Shown: positions 1 to 9,036, counted from the first letter of the stretch. The stretch is DNA of 40,277 nt from an uncultured Nitrosospira sp. (GCA_900696505.1 CAADGJ010000195.1:1-40277), one strand, 5' to 3'. Translations and numbers: made by a program. The notes: generated from the sequence alone by a model not told the origin.

Positions 1-410
1 ACAAGGAACAAGGTTCGTGCCGGTTGGATCGCATCGGTGACCTGTCGCACCCAGCCGGGAACGGTGGAATCCAAGACCCAGAGACGAGGAGCGCCCTTCG
101 ACGATCCAAAGGTGCAGCGCAGCACTTCCGGGCCCAAACTGCTGCCCCCCATTCCAAGTAGCACCACGTCTGTCGTGCGAGCCTCTCGAGCGGCTTGGGC
201 GAAGCTTCGCAAGTCGGAAAGTCCGTCTTGCATGTGGTCGAGTACGGTCAGCCACCCCAGCCTGTTATCGATTTCCGTCGGATTCGGCTTCCAAAGGGTA
301 TGGTCTCGCATCAAAATCCGTTCGATCGCGCGACTGCTTGCCAATTCATCGAATGTTGTCGCGAGGGTCTGGGTATCCAGAAGGGAGGTCACTTTGGGGC
401 GGATCGGCAT
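1..410 (-). CDS. Glucose-6-phosphate isomerase-type SIS-domain protein, N-terminal fragment
   Basis: The gene runs off the left edge; 136 codons are visible from an ATG at 408-410, preceded by a purine-rich GGAAGAGAG. Residues near 85-95 read LLGMGGSSLGPEV, the glycine/serine-rich phosphosugar-binding loop of SIS domains. The following strand LWVLDSTVPGWV matches the phosphoglucose isomerase fold seen in stand-alone enzymes and in bifunctional transaldolase/Pgi proteins. The family interconverts glucose-6-phosphate and fructose-6-phosphate in the cytosol. The visible N-terminus starts directly with the isomerase module, so any transaldolase partner would be a separate gene. The catalytic residues lie outside the window, so isomerase activity is inferred from the family. 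Confidence 0.75.
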   Translation of the reverse strand, partial: MPIRPKVTSLLDTQTLATTFDELASSRAIERILMRDHTLWKPNPTEIDNRLGWLTVLDHMQDGLSDLRSFAQAAREARTTDVVLLGMGGSSLGPEVLRCTFGSSKGAPRLWVLDSTVPGWVRQVTDAIQPARTLFL

Positions 411-597
411 AACACGCTCTCTTCCATAGGTGGAGGAACGAAGATGCTGGTCGGCTGAGCCCTATCTTAGGTTCGAGGATGTGAAAAGGCAAACCAGGAA
501 GGGAAGGCGATACGCGATGGCGGAGTCAGTTGGAGCGAGAGAGATGAATGATGGAGGTGGAGAAGCGACCGAAGGCTAATGCGTAGCGGGCCCGACG

Positions 598-1749
598 CTA
601 TGTTTCTTCCTCCTGATCGCCCAAGTCAGCCAGGACTAGCGAAATGGAATTTTGCGATTCCAGTGCGCCGACGATATTGACGGGTGTGCCCACGGCGACC
701 TGGTCAAACAGTTGGGCAATCTGCGGGTTATCCAGCACGATACTGCCGTACGGTTGATCCGAAATTCCTTGCGCGATGCCATGAAGCTGAATGAGGCCTG
801 GCATATGTTGGCTTTTGGGGATGAGTCCTGCTTTCTGGGCTTCCTCGAATCGGCGCCGGTCGTCTATATTGGGATAGTCGAGAATCAGGGCGCGGAAATA
901 GGGCGTTTGTCCAGGTCCGCGTTTACGTTGAATGCGATATTCGCCTTCGGGAGTAGCGCCATCACCGTAGTGCTGTTTTGCCCGGATTCCTCTTGATCCT
1001 AATCGAATAGGATAGGTCAGAACTTTGCGACCGTTCTTATATAGGGTGAGGACGCGGTCGGCCTTGCTGACGACAATGGCCTGGGCCCGATGAGTTCGAG
1101 ACCAGTCAATGGTGCGTTGTGCCGATTCCCGCCACGCCGCGATCAGATCATCGTCCGCATACCGGCCTAACTCATTGGTGAGCAGGGCGGTCTGAGTCAG
1201 GAGGATTCTACCGGCTCGTTCCGAAGCCTGGATCGAATGTTCAAATTGTCCCTGTTCGAGGAACAGGCGAGCCTGTTTGACGTGCACTTCAGTTTCGACC
1301 GGATGCTCGCCCAGCACCACGCGGCTGCCGATGTCTCCCACTCGGGAGTTCAGGAGTCGAAGCCGCTGCTCGATTTTGGCGAGTTTCGTTTCGGCAGTCG
1401 TGCGTTGAGCCTGAATGCGGCTGTTGACGTCGCTCAGGAGCTGCGTGCCCTCGACTTGAAGGGCTTCCAGATCGGTTTCCAGCTCATTGTCTTCCCATGG
1501 CCACCGGACGATGTTCTCCTCGGATCGGATTCGGCCTTGTAGCGCAATCCATTGGCGGGAAAACTTGGAATAGGCTGCGGGGTTCACGTCGGAGGCTCGC
1601 AGTGTTGATAGGTCACGGTCGAGACTCTCAATGGATTCCACCAACTCCTCAGGAACGGTTTCAACGCACCCGCCCAAGCTCATCGATAATAGCGCGACGA
1701 GGGTAACGCGAGTGGCGATGCGGCAGATGTCACGTGAGCGGCTCATCAT
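598..1749 (-). CDS. Lipoprotein with degenerate L,D-transpeptidase (YkuD) domain
   Basis: 383 aa. A basic N-terminus and a hydrophobic stretch end in LGGC, so Cys28 is a probable lipidation site and the protein should be membrane-anchored outside the cytoplasm. Residues 35-200 are charged and helical, probably coiled coil. Residues 223-361 form a YkuD domain: the entry strand AIVVSKADRVLTLY, the GDGATPEGEY motif and the closing GTPVNIV are all present. The family cross-links peptidoglycan through a Cys in a [S/T]HGC signature. The equivalent position here reads PYGS (residues 333-336), so the Cys is Ser and the adjacent His is Tyr, while the upstream LHG His323 is kept. A normal transpeptidase is therefore unlikely; a binding or scaffolding role is an inference. 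Domain call is firm, function is not. Confidence 0.8.
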   Translation of the reverse strand: MMSRSRDICRIATRVTLVALLSMSLGGCVETVPEELVESIESLDRDLSTLRASDVNPAAYSKFSRQWIALQGRIRSEENIVRWPWEDNELETDLEALQVEGTQLLSDVNSRIQAQRTTAETKLAKIEQRLRLLNSRVGDIGSRVVLGEHPVETEVHVKQARLFLEQGQFEHSIQASERAGRILLTQTALLTNELGRYADDDLIAAWRESAQRTIDWSRTHRAQAIVVSKADRVLTLYKNGRKVLTYPIRLGSRGIRAKQHYGDGATPEGEYRIQRKRGPGQTPYFRALILDYPNIDDRRRFEEAQKAGLIPKSQHMPGLIQLHGIAQGISDQPYGSIVLDNPQIAQLFDQVAVGTPVNIVGALESQNSISLVLADLGDQEEET

Positions 1750-1804
1750 TCTTGCATTCTATAGTGCGGATGGCTGTCCCGCGAGTTCTTCCCGCCTTTT
1801 GCCC

Positions 1805-1981
1805 CTAGCTAGACGGTAGTGTTACCGTGGTGCCTTCTGATACGAGGGCTCCGGCCTGTCCGCGGTCCTTCATGGATTCCGCGTGAAGGTCGGTGATTCC
1901 ATCAATCCAGCATCCTTCTACGCAATGTAAGTGCCAGAAAGTGCATTCGTGCGAAGACCATTGAATGCCTTTGGAGAACAA
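1805..1981 (-). CDS. Small Cys/His-rich ORF, unrecognised (58 aa)
   Basis: An open frame read from TTG at 1981 to TAG at 1805. The stretch HECTFWHLHCVEGCW packs three Cys and three His and is followed by a protein-like tail (DLHAESMKD, then LVSEGTTVTL). I do not recognise the family. It ends 55 bp before the lipoprotein gene on the same strand, so they could be co-transcribed. There is no ATG or convincing ribosome site upstream, and a stop codon lies a short distance further 5'. It may therefore be a real small metal- or thiol-dependent protein, a remnant of a longer gene, or chance. The amino-acid composition is the only support. Confidence 0.4.
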   Translation of the reverse strand: MFSKGIQWSSHECTFWHLHCVEGCWIDGITDLHAESMKDRGQAGALVSEGTTVTLPSS

Positions 1982-2167
1982 TAAGTTACGGTGCAGTATT
2001 CCGTTGTCTCACTGGCTGGCCGCTGTGGCATCTTTGCCGCAATCGGGCAAGAGTGCCTCAAAGAAGTGGTGATTGATAAGGCGTGTGCGCATCGAAGAGG
2101 ACGCGCGCTTCATGCAGGCTGCATTTCACGGGGACGATTTCATCGCGGAGAGGCGATGGTAGATTGA

Positions 2168-2196
2168 TTGACACCCTCCCGTTCCGCCCCTATAAT
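2168..2196 (+). promoter_or_regulatory. Consensus sigma70 promoter of rpmH
   Basis: TTGACA at 2168-2173 and TATAAT at 2191-2196 are separated by exactly 17 bp. Both hexamers match the sigma70 consensus perfectly, which fits the high expression of a ribosomal protein gene. Transcription should start near 2203, leaving a leader of roughly 38 nt before the rpmH ATG. The same transcript could continue into rnpA, yidD and yidC. Confidence 0.88.
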
Positions 2197-2240
2197 GCGG
2201 CCTCTTCATTGAAAAATGATCTCTCGAGAAGGAGTGCGCA

Positions 2241-2378
2241 ATGTCGTTCACTTTTAAACAGCCCTCGAATCTCAAGCGCAAGCGGGAACATGGATTTCGG
2301 AAGCGCATGAGCACAAAGAACGGCCGCAAGGTCATCGCTCGTCGCCGAGCCAAGGGCCGCGCTCGCCTCACCGTCTGA
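2241..2378 (+). CDS. rpmH: 50S ribosomal protein L34
   Basis: 45 codons beginning [18 protein letters not shown]. The protein is Arg/Lys-rich and contains the L34 signature [19 protein letters not shown]. It is a component of the large ribosomal subunit that binds 23S rRNA. A strong ribosome-binding site (GAGAAGGAG) sits at 2226-2234. Length and sequence are typical (44-46 aa). It is followed by rnpA, yidD and yidC in the order conserved in many bacteria. Confidence 0.97.
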   Translation: MSFTFKQPSNLKRKREHGFRKRMSTKNGRKVIARRRAKGRARLTV

Positions 2379-2557
2379 TTCTTTCCTGCCGCTAGGCAAT
2401 CTGCATGTAGGCAAACATCCAGGTGGTGGGTAGTCACCGGGGGTGGATACTGTCGTCTTAGCCTGGTCGTGGAAGAACATGGGCGATACAGCGGACGATA
2501 TGCGGCTTCAAACGATTGAAGCCCGGTCGAACCTGGTAACCCGCAGACAGGTCGGTT

Positions 2558-2929
2558 ATGACGGCAGGGCAGGCGTCTGCGTCGTTTTTCTTGAAGCGTA
2601 GCGGGGATATCCAGCTCATCAAGAAGAATGGGCGGCGTGTTTCAACAGGATTGTTCAATCTCCAGATCTGTCCGGGTACGATGCCCCAAGACACCATGAT
2701 GGGGATTGTCATCGGACGGCGGTTTGGGACGGCGGTGCGGCGAAATAGGGCGAAGCGCCTATTCCGCGAATTGGGCCGTGCAGTGCGGCCGACGTTGAGT
2801 GCGGGGCACGCATTTCTTGTCTTCCCGAAGCGACAATGCCTGAATGTGCCGTTTGTGGAGCTGCAAAGCGTATGGCGCAGCACATTGCAAAGACAGCGGT
2901 TGGTTCGTGTTGGGGATCCCTCGTCGTGA
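2558..2929 (+). CDS. rnpA: Ribonuclease P protein component
   Basis: 123 aa basic protein. It binds the catalytic RNase P RNA and helps remove 5' leaders from precursor tRNAs. The N-terminal FFLKRSGDIQLIKKNGRRV and the RNR-type motif at about residues 50-72 (GIVIGRRFGTAVRRNRAKR) are diagnostic. The ATG at 2558 is the first possible start, because an in-frame TAA lies at 2537-2539 with no start codon between. Its stop codon overlaps the GTG start chosen for yidD, which suggests translational coupling. Length is normal for the family. Confidence 0.95.
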   Translation: MTAGQASASFFLKRSGDIQLIKKNGRRVSTGLFNLQICPGTMPQDTMMGIVIGRRFGTAVRRNRAKRLFRELGRAVRPTLSAGHAFLVFPKRQCLNVPFVELQSVWRSTLQRQRLVRVGDPSS

Positions 2930-3135
2930 GGTACTTCTGCATCGGCCTGCTGTCGGTCTACCGGGCCTGTGTGTCGCCGATGCTTGGTCCCGCATGCCGC
3001 TTCCATCCGACCTGTTCCGTCTATGCGCAAGACGCCATTGAACGATATGGATTGCTCAAGGGGGTAGCGATGGCTGGTTGGCGCCTGCTGAAATGTCACC
3101 CGTTCCATCCTGGCGGAGTAGACCCGGTACGGTGA
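2926..3135 (+). CDS. yidD: Membrane protein insertion efficiency factor YidD
   Basis: 69 aa from GTG at 2926. The family is a small inner-membrane-associated protein that assists YidC-dependent insertion. The core SVYRACVSPMLGPACRFHPT followed by CS, the YGLLKG stretch and the closing LLKCHPFHPGG are clearly YidD. A longer reading from ATG at 2836 would sit inside rnpA and add about 30 residues that do not look like the family. GTG 2926 gives the usual 70-residue length and makes a GTGA overlap with the rnpA stop. A TGGGGA ribosome site lies at 2911-2916. Confidence 0.92.
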   Translation: MRYFCIGLLSVYRACVSPMLGPACRFHPTCSVYAQDAIERYGLLKGVAMAGWRLLKCHPFHPGGVDPVR

Positions 3136-3180
3136 TTTTTGTGACGACAACCCCTCAGGTGTTATTCGGTACATAAATTC

Positions 3181-4926
3181 ATGGAAAAGCGCGTCATTGT
3201 TTTCCTCATCGTCTCTCTAGCCGTCATTATCGGCTATGACTACCTCCTCAAGGGCATGGGCTTGTTGCCCCCGTCTGAGCCTGTGCAGGTCGCGACTAAT
3301 ACCCAGGTCGCGGAACGACAGTCTGCAGGGTCCGAGAATGCCTCTACTCAGTCCGTGAGTCCTGCGTCTTCTGCTCCAACAAGTTCTCCTTCCACGCCTG
3401 CGGCATCAGACGCTGGCACGGGAACGGTCAAAGAAGAGCAGACGATAGAGATGGACACGGACTTATTTCGGGCTAAGTTCTCTACCCGCGGCGGAGTGCT
3501 CAAGTCCTGGGAGCTGAAGCGATATACCACGTCAACCGATCAGGGCCCCGTGCCGGTCCAGCTCGTGTACGCCGGGGGACGCTTCAAGGGTCCTCTGAGT
3601 CTGGTCACTACCGATCAATCTGTGACGTCCGATCTCGGATCTGCCCTCTACCAGGTGACCCAAGACATTTCTCACCTCGATAGCGCCCATCCCACCGGAC
3701 ATATCACATTCCGATATCACGACACGCAGCGGAATATGGATGTTGAGAAGGAGTTGACGTTCCATCACGGATCGTACGTGGTGGATATCGCTGTTCGGGC
3801 GCAAGGCCTGGCCACGCCGGTGGATGTGACTCTCGGGACCAATTTTGGCATCGTCGAATGGGGCGAAGGATTTATTGGCCTGATGGGCTCAGCCTCCCTG
3901 GTCGATGACAAGGTCTTGAAGGAAACCCCGGACGGTGAAGCGGAGCGTAAGGGAGATGTGAAGTGGTCCGCCATTCAGGACAAGTATTTCCTGAGCGTCC
4001 TGATGCCCAAGAAGGCGATGTCTGCGCTGGCGAAGAAAGAGGGCGATAAGCTGGTGTCTGCCGGAGTCAGGTTTCCTGCGCCGACTCCCGGATCGACAAT
4101 GACGATGCAGCTGTATGCCGGACCGAAAGAGTACGACACCCTGAAGGGCTTAAATGTCGGCTTGGAAGATACGATCGACTTTGGTTGGTTTGTCTTTGGC
4201 AGTTGGGCACTGGTGAAAGCAGTCGCCAAGCCCATCTTTTATGTCCTGCGCTTTCTCTACGAGTTTACGCACAACTATGGTGTCACGATCATTCTCTTGA
4301 CGATGCTGATCAAGCTGATGTTCGTGCCGCTGCAGTACAAAAGCTACAAGTCGATGAAGCAGATGCAGGTCATTCAGCCGAAGGTTCTGGCCATTCAAAA
4401 TAAGTTCAAGGATGATCGCGAGCGGCTGAACAAGGAGTTGATCAAGCTCTACAAGGATCATCGGGTGAACCCCGTCGGGGGCTGTCTGCCGATGGTCCTG
4501 CAAATGCCGGTCTTCGTCGCGCTGTTTAATATTCTCTACATGACGATCGACCTCCGGCAGGCGCCGTTCATGCTCTGGATCAAAGATCTTTCCGTGCAGG
4601 ATCCCTATTACGTTTTGCCCATCATCATGGGCGCCACCATGGTCATTCAGCAAAAGATTACACCGACCACCATGGACCCGACGCAAGCAAAGATCATGTT
4701 GTTCCTCCCAGTGTTCATGACGTTCCTGTTCGTCAACTTCCCGGCAGGGTTGGTGCTGTATTGGCTGACGAACAACACGCTCACGATTACGCAGCAGGTT
4801 GTGACGGAGCGGTTATTTGGGAAGAAGTGGCAGGTGGCGCCCGAGGGCGCTGACGCCGCTGCCATCGAAGATTCGAAAGAACAGAAAAGTAACGGTAAAC
4901 GGCGAAACGCCTCCGCGACTGAATAA
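3181..4926 (+). CDS. yidC: Membrane protein insertase YidC
   Basis: 581 aa. It inserts and folds inner-membrane proteins, alone or with SecYEG. Residues 5-23 form the first membrane helix and residues 35-80 a Ser/Thr/Ala-rich linker. About 85-335 is the large periplasmic beta domain that marks the Gram-negative form. About 350-560 is the conserved insertase core with five helices, including NPVGGCLPMVLQMPVF. The positively charged groove residue, Arg in E. coli YidC, is Lys378 here (in LIKLMFVPL), which keeps the charge. The C-terminal tail is charged. It follows yidD by 45 bp. Confidence 0.97.
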   Translation: MEKRVIVFLIVSLAVIIGYDYLLKGMGLLPPSEPVQVATNTQVAERQSAGSENASTQSVSPASSAPTSSPSTPAASDAGTGTVKEEQTIEMDTDLFRAKFSTRGGVLKSWELKRYTTSTDQGPVPVQLVYAGGRFKGPLSLVTTDQSVTSDLGSALYQVTQDISHLDSAHPTGHITFRYHDTQRNMDVEKELTFHHGSYVVDIAVRAQGLATPVDVTLGTNFGIVEWGEGFIGLMGSASLVDDKVLKETPDGEAERKGDVKWSAIQDKYFLSVLMPKKAMSALAKKEGDKLVSAGVRFPAPTPGSTMTMQLYAGPKEYDTLKGLNVGLEDTIDFGWFVFGSWALVKAVAKPIFYVLRFLYEFTHNYGVTIILLTMLIKLMFVPLQYKSYKSMKQMQVIQPKVLAIQNKFKDDRERLNKELIKLYKDHRVNPVGGCLPMVLQMPVFVALFNILYMTIDLRQAPFMLWIKDLSVQDPYYVLPIIMGATMVIQQKITPTTMDPTQAKIMLFLPVFMTFLFVNFPAGLVLYWLTNNTLTITQQVVTERLFGKKWQVAPEGADAAAIEDSKEQKSNGKRRNASATE

Positions 4927-4947
4927 CACCACCTCACTGGGTGCGTC

Positions 4948-6378
4948 ATGCTTGGCGCGCTAGACGATACCATCTGTGCGATTGCCACCCCTCCCGGGGA
5001 GGGCGGCATCGGCATACTCCGCATCAGTGGCCTTCACGCCCTTGACGTCGCGTCTCACGTTGTACGTCTCCGGTCGGGTAACGCCTTGCAAGATCTTCCC
5101 ACGCATCGGCTCGCCCTCGCCGACATCTGCGCTGACAATACGGACGTACCTGCCGCCGGTACCAAGCGCACGGGGGCGTTGCGTTTTATTGATGAAGCGC
5201 TCGTCGTCGTGATGAAAGGGCCCCATTCCTTCACCGGGGAAGATGTGGTCGAAGTGCAATGCCACGGTGGTCCCGTCATTCTGGATCAGCTCTGTCGCGG
5301 ATTAATCTCAGCGGGAGCCAGGCTCGCCGCACCGGGTGAATTCACCAAGCGCGCGTTTCTCAATGGGCGTCTCGATCTGGCGCAGGCAGAGGCGGTGCTC
5401 GATACCATTCGCGCGAAGACCGCACGCAGCCTCACCCTCGCCCAGTCGCAGCGCCGGGGCGAGTTATCCCGCCACGTGGAGGAGATCCGATCTGAATTAG
5501 TTGTGGCTCTGGCACACATCGAAGCCGCTCTGGATTTTGCCGAGGAGGATATTTCGTTTGTTCGTCAGGACGAATTGTTGCGCCTGCTTGATGTGACCCT
5601 GCAGAAGCTGCGGCGTTTGCTTCAATCGGGACGTGATGGTCGCATTTGGAGGGAAGGCGCGGTCGTGGCGATTCTTGGACGTCCGAATGTGGGGAAGTCC
5701 AGTTTGATGAATGCCCTATTGCGAAGCGATCGCGCCATCGTCACGGCTATCCCCGGTACGACCCGAGATCTCTTGGAAGAATCGCTCAGCATTGATGGCA
5801 TTCCCGTGCGATTGTTGGATACGGCGGGCATACGCATGACGGACGATCCCGTAGAAGTCGAAGGGATTCGCCGGAGCAGGCTGGCTTGGACAGATGCCGA
5901 TCTCGCACTTATCCTCCTGGATGGTTCCCAGTCCTTGTCCGAGAGCGATCGGGCGCTCCTTTCAGAGCCTGGTTCGACGCGTGCGTTGCTGGTCATCAAT
6001 AAATGCGATCTGCCGGGCCAATTGTCGAGGGGGGATCTTGATCGCGCGTGTCCTGGCCATAGCGCTATTCTCGAAATTTCCGCGACGTTGTCGATCGGGC
6101 TGGACGAACTGCGCCAAGCGATTCGTGGCCGGCTGATGCCGGGGACGTGGGAGTCGAATGACGGTGTGCTGGTGACCAATCTTCGCCACGCCGTCGCCAT
6201 TGAGCAGGCTCTGCAAGGGGTTGATCAGGCCAGGCAGTCCGTCGAGGCTGGCCGTGCAGGAGAATTGATCGCCATGGATCTCCGCATTGCCGCAGATGCC
6301 CTAGGAGAAATTACGGGCGTCATTACGACCGACGAAATCCTCGATCGCGTATTTGCAGAGTTTTGTATCGGGAAATGA
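4948..6378 (+). CDS. mnmE: tRNA uridine-5-carboxymethylaminomethyl modification GTPase MnmE
   Basis: 476 aa. With MnmG it builds the (carboxymethyl)aminomethyl group on U34 of tRNAs reading two-fold degenerate codons. The N-terminal formyl-tetrahydrofolate-binding domain starts [17 protein letters not shown]. The embedded G domain has GRPNVGKS (244-251), IPGTTRD, DTAG (291-294) and NKCD (351-354). The protein ends FCIGK, keeping the conserved C-terminal Cys that is essential in the family. The gene is 21 bp after yidC and its end precedes the mnmG start by only 13 bp, so MnmE and MnmG are probably made together. Confidence 0.97.
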   Translation: MLGALDDTICAIATPPGEGGIGILRISGLHALDVASHVVRLRSGNALQDLPTHRLALADICADNTDVPAAGTKRTGALRFIDEALVVVMKGPHSFTGEDVVEVQCHGGPVILDQLCRGLISAGARLAAPGEFTKRAFLNGRLDLAQAEAVLDTIRAKTARSLTLAQSQRRGELSRHVEEIRSELVVALAHIEAALDFAEEDISFVRQDELLRLLDVTLQKLRRLLQSGRDGRIWREGAVVAILGRPNVGKSSLMNALLRSDRAIVTAIPGTTRDLLEESLSIDGIPVRLLDTAGIRMTDDPVEVEGIRRSRLAWTDADLALILLDGSQSLSESDRALLSEPGSTRALLVINKCDLPGQLSRGDLDRACPGHSAILEISATLSIGLDELRQAIRGRLMPGTWESNDGVLVTNLRHAVAIEQALQGVDQARQSVEAGRAGELIAMDLRIAADALGEITGVITTDEILDRVFAEFCIGK

Positions 6379-6391
6379 AAGGGTGTCGGGC

Positions 6392-8272
6392 ATGAGCGAG
6401 CAATGTGACGTCATCGTGGTAGGAGGAGGACACGCCGGCTGTGAGGCGGCCTTGGCTGCGGCTCGTATGGGCGCGCGCACTCTGTTGCTGACCATGGATC
6501 CTGACCGTATCGCCCAAATGTCTTGTAATCCGGCGGTCGGTGGAATCGCCAAGGGGCATCTCGTCAAAGAGATTGATGCCTTGGGCGGCGAAATGGGCCG
6601 GAACACGGATCAGGCAGGCATCCAATTCCGTATGATCAACACGAGTAAGGGGCCGGCGGTTCGCGCGTTGCGCGCGCAGTGCGATAAAAAGATTTACCGC
6701 CAAGTGATGCAGGATACGCTTCGCGCACAGCCGTGCCTTCGCATCAGAGGCGGAACGGTCGATCGTATCCTGACGCATGCCGGGGCCGTGGTCGGCATTG
6801 TGACCGATTCAGGTCAGCACATTGAGGCTCGGGCGGTGGTGCTCACCTCGGGCACCTTTTTGAAAGGTCTCATTCACATCGGTCTGAGTCATTTTCCGGC
6901 GGGACGAGCCGGAGAGGCTTCAGCTGAACATCTTTCAGATTGTATGCGCGATTTCGGGTTTGAGGTGGGCCGTCTGAAAACGGGCACTCCGCCTCGGTTG
7001 GATCGCGATACCATCGACTTTTCGGTCATGGAACTTCAGCCCGGTGACGATCCGCCGCCGCCATTTTCTTACCGCACGAATCGAATTCCCCTGCCACAGG
7101 TGCCGTGTCATTTGACGCATACGAACACGCAAACGAATGATATTATTGCTAAAAATATAGACAGGTCGCCATTGTTCAGCGGCGTCATCGACGGTATCGG
7201 TCCACGCTATTGCCCCTCGATCGAGGATAAGGTCGTGAGATTTGCCGACAAGGACCGGCACCAGATTTTCATTGAGCCCGAGGGGCTCGATACGAATGAG
7301 TTCTACCCGAATGGCATTTCGACGAGTTTGCCGGTGGATGTGCAAGCAGCCATCTTGCGAACCATTCCCGGCCTGAAGCAGGCCAAAATCTTAAAGCCTG
7401 GGTATGCGGTGGAGTATGACTATTTCCCGCCGCGGCAGCTCCATAATTCATTGGAGACGAAGCTTGTCCAGGGGCTTTACCATGCCGGTCAGATCAATGG
7501 CACCTCCGGCTACGAAGAGGCCGGCGCTCAAGGCATCATGGCTGGTATTAATGCCGCGTTGAAGCTAAGAGGAGATGCGCCGCTCGTACTCGACCGATCG
7601 CAAGCCTACATCGGTGTATTGATTGATGATTTGATCACGAAAGACGCGAGAGAGCCCTACCGGATGTTCACCTCCCGCGCGGAATACCGCTTGCTGCTGC
7701 GGCACGACAATGCGGATCTTCGCCTGATGGATCTCGGGCACCGGATCGGGCTCATCCCAGATAGCGTCCATCATAAATTTCAAGAGAAGCGTTTGGCCAT
7801 CGAGCGCGAAGTGCAGCGACTGAAGGATACGAGGCCGAAGTTAACGCCGGACGTCAGGAGGCTGCTTGAAGAATTCGAGATTGGGCCGGTGACGCCGACC
7901 CAATCGTTGGCCGAGATTCTCAGGCGGCAGGATCTGACCTATGGGAAGATTTCTTCGGTGTTCGGCGGGTGCGAGATTGAAGATGCTGATATTATGGATG
8001 CGGTTCAGCTAGAGGTAAAGTACGAGGGCTATATTAAGCGCCAGCAGCAGCAAATCCAGCGATCACAAAAGTTCGAGCACAGGGCGATCCCAGAGAGCTT
8101 TGACTATGACGATGTGTCTGGATTTTCTGCCGAGGTAAGGGAAAAGTTCAAACGTGTAAGGCCCGCATCTGTTGGGCAGGCATCACGAATTTCCGGAGTC
8201 ACGCCTGCCGCAATTTCGCTGTTACTGGTTGCGATCGAGCGCCACAGGCGTCAGCCCCTCACTGCTGAATGA
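6392..8272 (+). CDS. mnmG: tRNA uridine-5-carboxymethylaminomethyl modification enzyme MnmG (GidA)
   Basis: 626 aa FAD-dependent partner of MnmE. The dinucleotide-binding motif [12 protein letters not shown] is at residues 9-20. The family signatures RLKTGTPPR and [10 protein letters not shown], and the C-terminal YEGYIKRQ that contacts tRNA and MnmE, are present. I chose ATG 6392 (MSEQCDV) with AAAGGG about 9 bases upstream. An earlier in-frame codon at 6353 would overlap mnmE and add 13 residues unlike the family. Length is typical. Confidence 0.96.
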   Translation: MSEQCDVIVVGGGHAGCEAALAAARMGARTLLLTMDPDRIAQMSCNPAVGGIAKGHLVKEIDALGGEMGRNTDQAGIQFRMINTSKGPAVRALRAQCDKKIYRQVMQDTLRAQPCLRIRGGTVDRILTHAGAVVGIVTDSGQHIEARAVVLTSGTFLKGLIHIGLSHFPAGRAGEASAEHLSDCMRDFGFEVGRLKTGTPPRLDRDTIDFSVMELQPGDDPPPPFSYRTNRIPLPQVPCHLTHTNTQTNDIIAKNIDRSPLFSGVIDGIGPRYCPSIEDKVVRFADKDRHQIFIEPEGLDTNEFYPNGISTSLPVDVQAAILRTIPGLKQAKILKPGYAVEYDYFPPRQLHNSLETKLVQGLYHAGQINGTSGYEEAGAQGIMAGINAALKLRGDAPLVLDRSQAYIGVLIDDLITKDAREPYRMFTSRAEYRLLLRHDNADLRLMDLGHRIGLIPDSVHHKFQEKRLAIEREVQRLKDTRPKLTPDVRRLLEEFEIGPVTPTQSLAEILRRQDLTYGKISSVFGGCEIEDADIMDAVQLEVKYEGYIKRQQQQIQRSQKFEHRAIPESFDYDDVSGFSAEVREKFKRVRPASVGQASRISGVTPAAISLLLVAIERHRRQPLTAE

Positions 8273-8352
8273 TTTCGGTATTCCGCTCTCTTTCTGGCCA
8301 GCCTTCCTAATTTGCAGAAACATTCTTGACCCTTGGTATTGGTTTCGCGTAA

Positions 8353-9006
8353 TTGTTCCACGTGGAACACGACGCCAGCCAGTTTGAAGTATCTTTCCGA
8401 AGATTCGCCGCAGAGCTCGGCATCCCTGTAGATAGTTCTTGTCTGCCGTTTTTTTCTACCTACCTCTCAGAGCTCAAAAAATGGAATAAGGCGATCAATC
8501 TGACTGCCATCCATGATGATCAGGAAGTCCTGGTGAAGCATTTCATCGATTCTGTGGCTGGGGTAAAAGTCATTGAAAATATGGACAAATGTGAGCTTCT
8601 AGATATTGGGGCTGGGGCTGGATTTCCAGGTCTGCCGCTTAAATTTGTGCTGCCCCAAATAGAGTTAGAACTGCTTGAGCCGAGCGAGAAGAAGGGGGCC
8701 TTTCTGAGGTATGTCGCCGGGTCCCTCGGGTTGAGGCATGTCACTGTTGTCCCATCCAAGTTGGAGCAGTACGTTCGCCGACCGACTCGGCGACTGTTCG
8801 ATTACATCGTAGTGCGAGCTTTCAAGGTAGACGAGAGTGGCCAGATGGTGGCCGATCTCCTCAAGCCAGCCGGAAAAGTGATTTTATATCGAGCCGAGCG
8901 GGTTCCGAGAGGTTTTAGACTGGGTGGCCTTGCTTTGGTGCAGGAAGTCGAGTATGAGCTTCCATCCGGATATGGACATCGCGTTCTTTCCGTATTCTCG
9001 AAATAG
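8353..9006 (+). CDS. rsmG: 16S rRNA (guanine-527-N7)-methyltransferase RsmG
   Basis: 217 aa. It methylates G527 of 16S rRNA using S-adenosylmethionine. The motif LLDIGAGAGFPGLPL is the SAM-binding loop, preceded by KKWNKAINLTAI and KHFIDS typical of RsmG. An in-frame stop (TAA 8350-8352) forces the start to be TTG 8353 or GTG 8362, and both lie in the parS palindrome at 8354-8369. No clear ribosome site precedes either. Protein call is firm, start is ambiguous. The gene sits between two parS sites and before parAB, a common arrangement. Confidence 0.94.
   Translation: MFHVEHDASQFEVSFRRFAAELGIPVDSSCLPFFSTYLSELKKWNKAINLTAIHDDQEVLVKHFIDSVAGVKVIENMDKCELLDIGAGAGFPGLPLKFVLPQIELELLEPSEKKGAFLRYVAGSLGLRHVTVVPSKLEQYVRRPTRRLFDYIVVRAFKVDESGQMVADLLKPAGKVILYRAERVPRGFRLGGLALVQEVEYELPSGYGHRVLSVFSK
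8354..8369. promoter_or_regulatory. parS site 1 (ParB-binding palindrome)
   Basis: TGTTCCACGTGGAACA, a perfect 16-bp palindrome matching the bacterial parS consensus recognised by ParB. It overlaps the possible start codons of rsmG. The cognate parB is 1.5 kb downstream. Bound ParB spreading from here would cover the rsmG start. Confidence 0.92.
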
Positions 9007-9020
9007 AAGGCCAGCTCGGA

Positions 9021-9036
9021 TGTTCCACGTGGAACA
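9021..9036. promoter_or_regulatory. parS site 2 (ParB-binding palindrome)
   Basis: A second copy of TGTTCCACGTGGAACA, identical to site 1 and 667 bp away, lies in the 71-bp gap between rsmG and parA. It is placed to nucleate a ParB complex and possibly to autoregulate parAB. Confidence 0.93.

Noticed and set aside
2458-3174. Long minus-strand open frame opposite rnpA and yidD
   Set aside because: Antisense to two clear genes, with no recognisable motif and an Arg/Pro-rich shadow composition.
5471-5479. CCACGTGGA in mnmE as a parS remnant
   Set aside because: Only the central 9 bases match; expected by chance.
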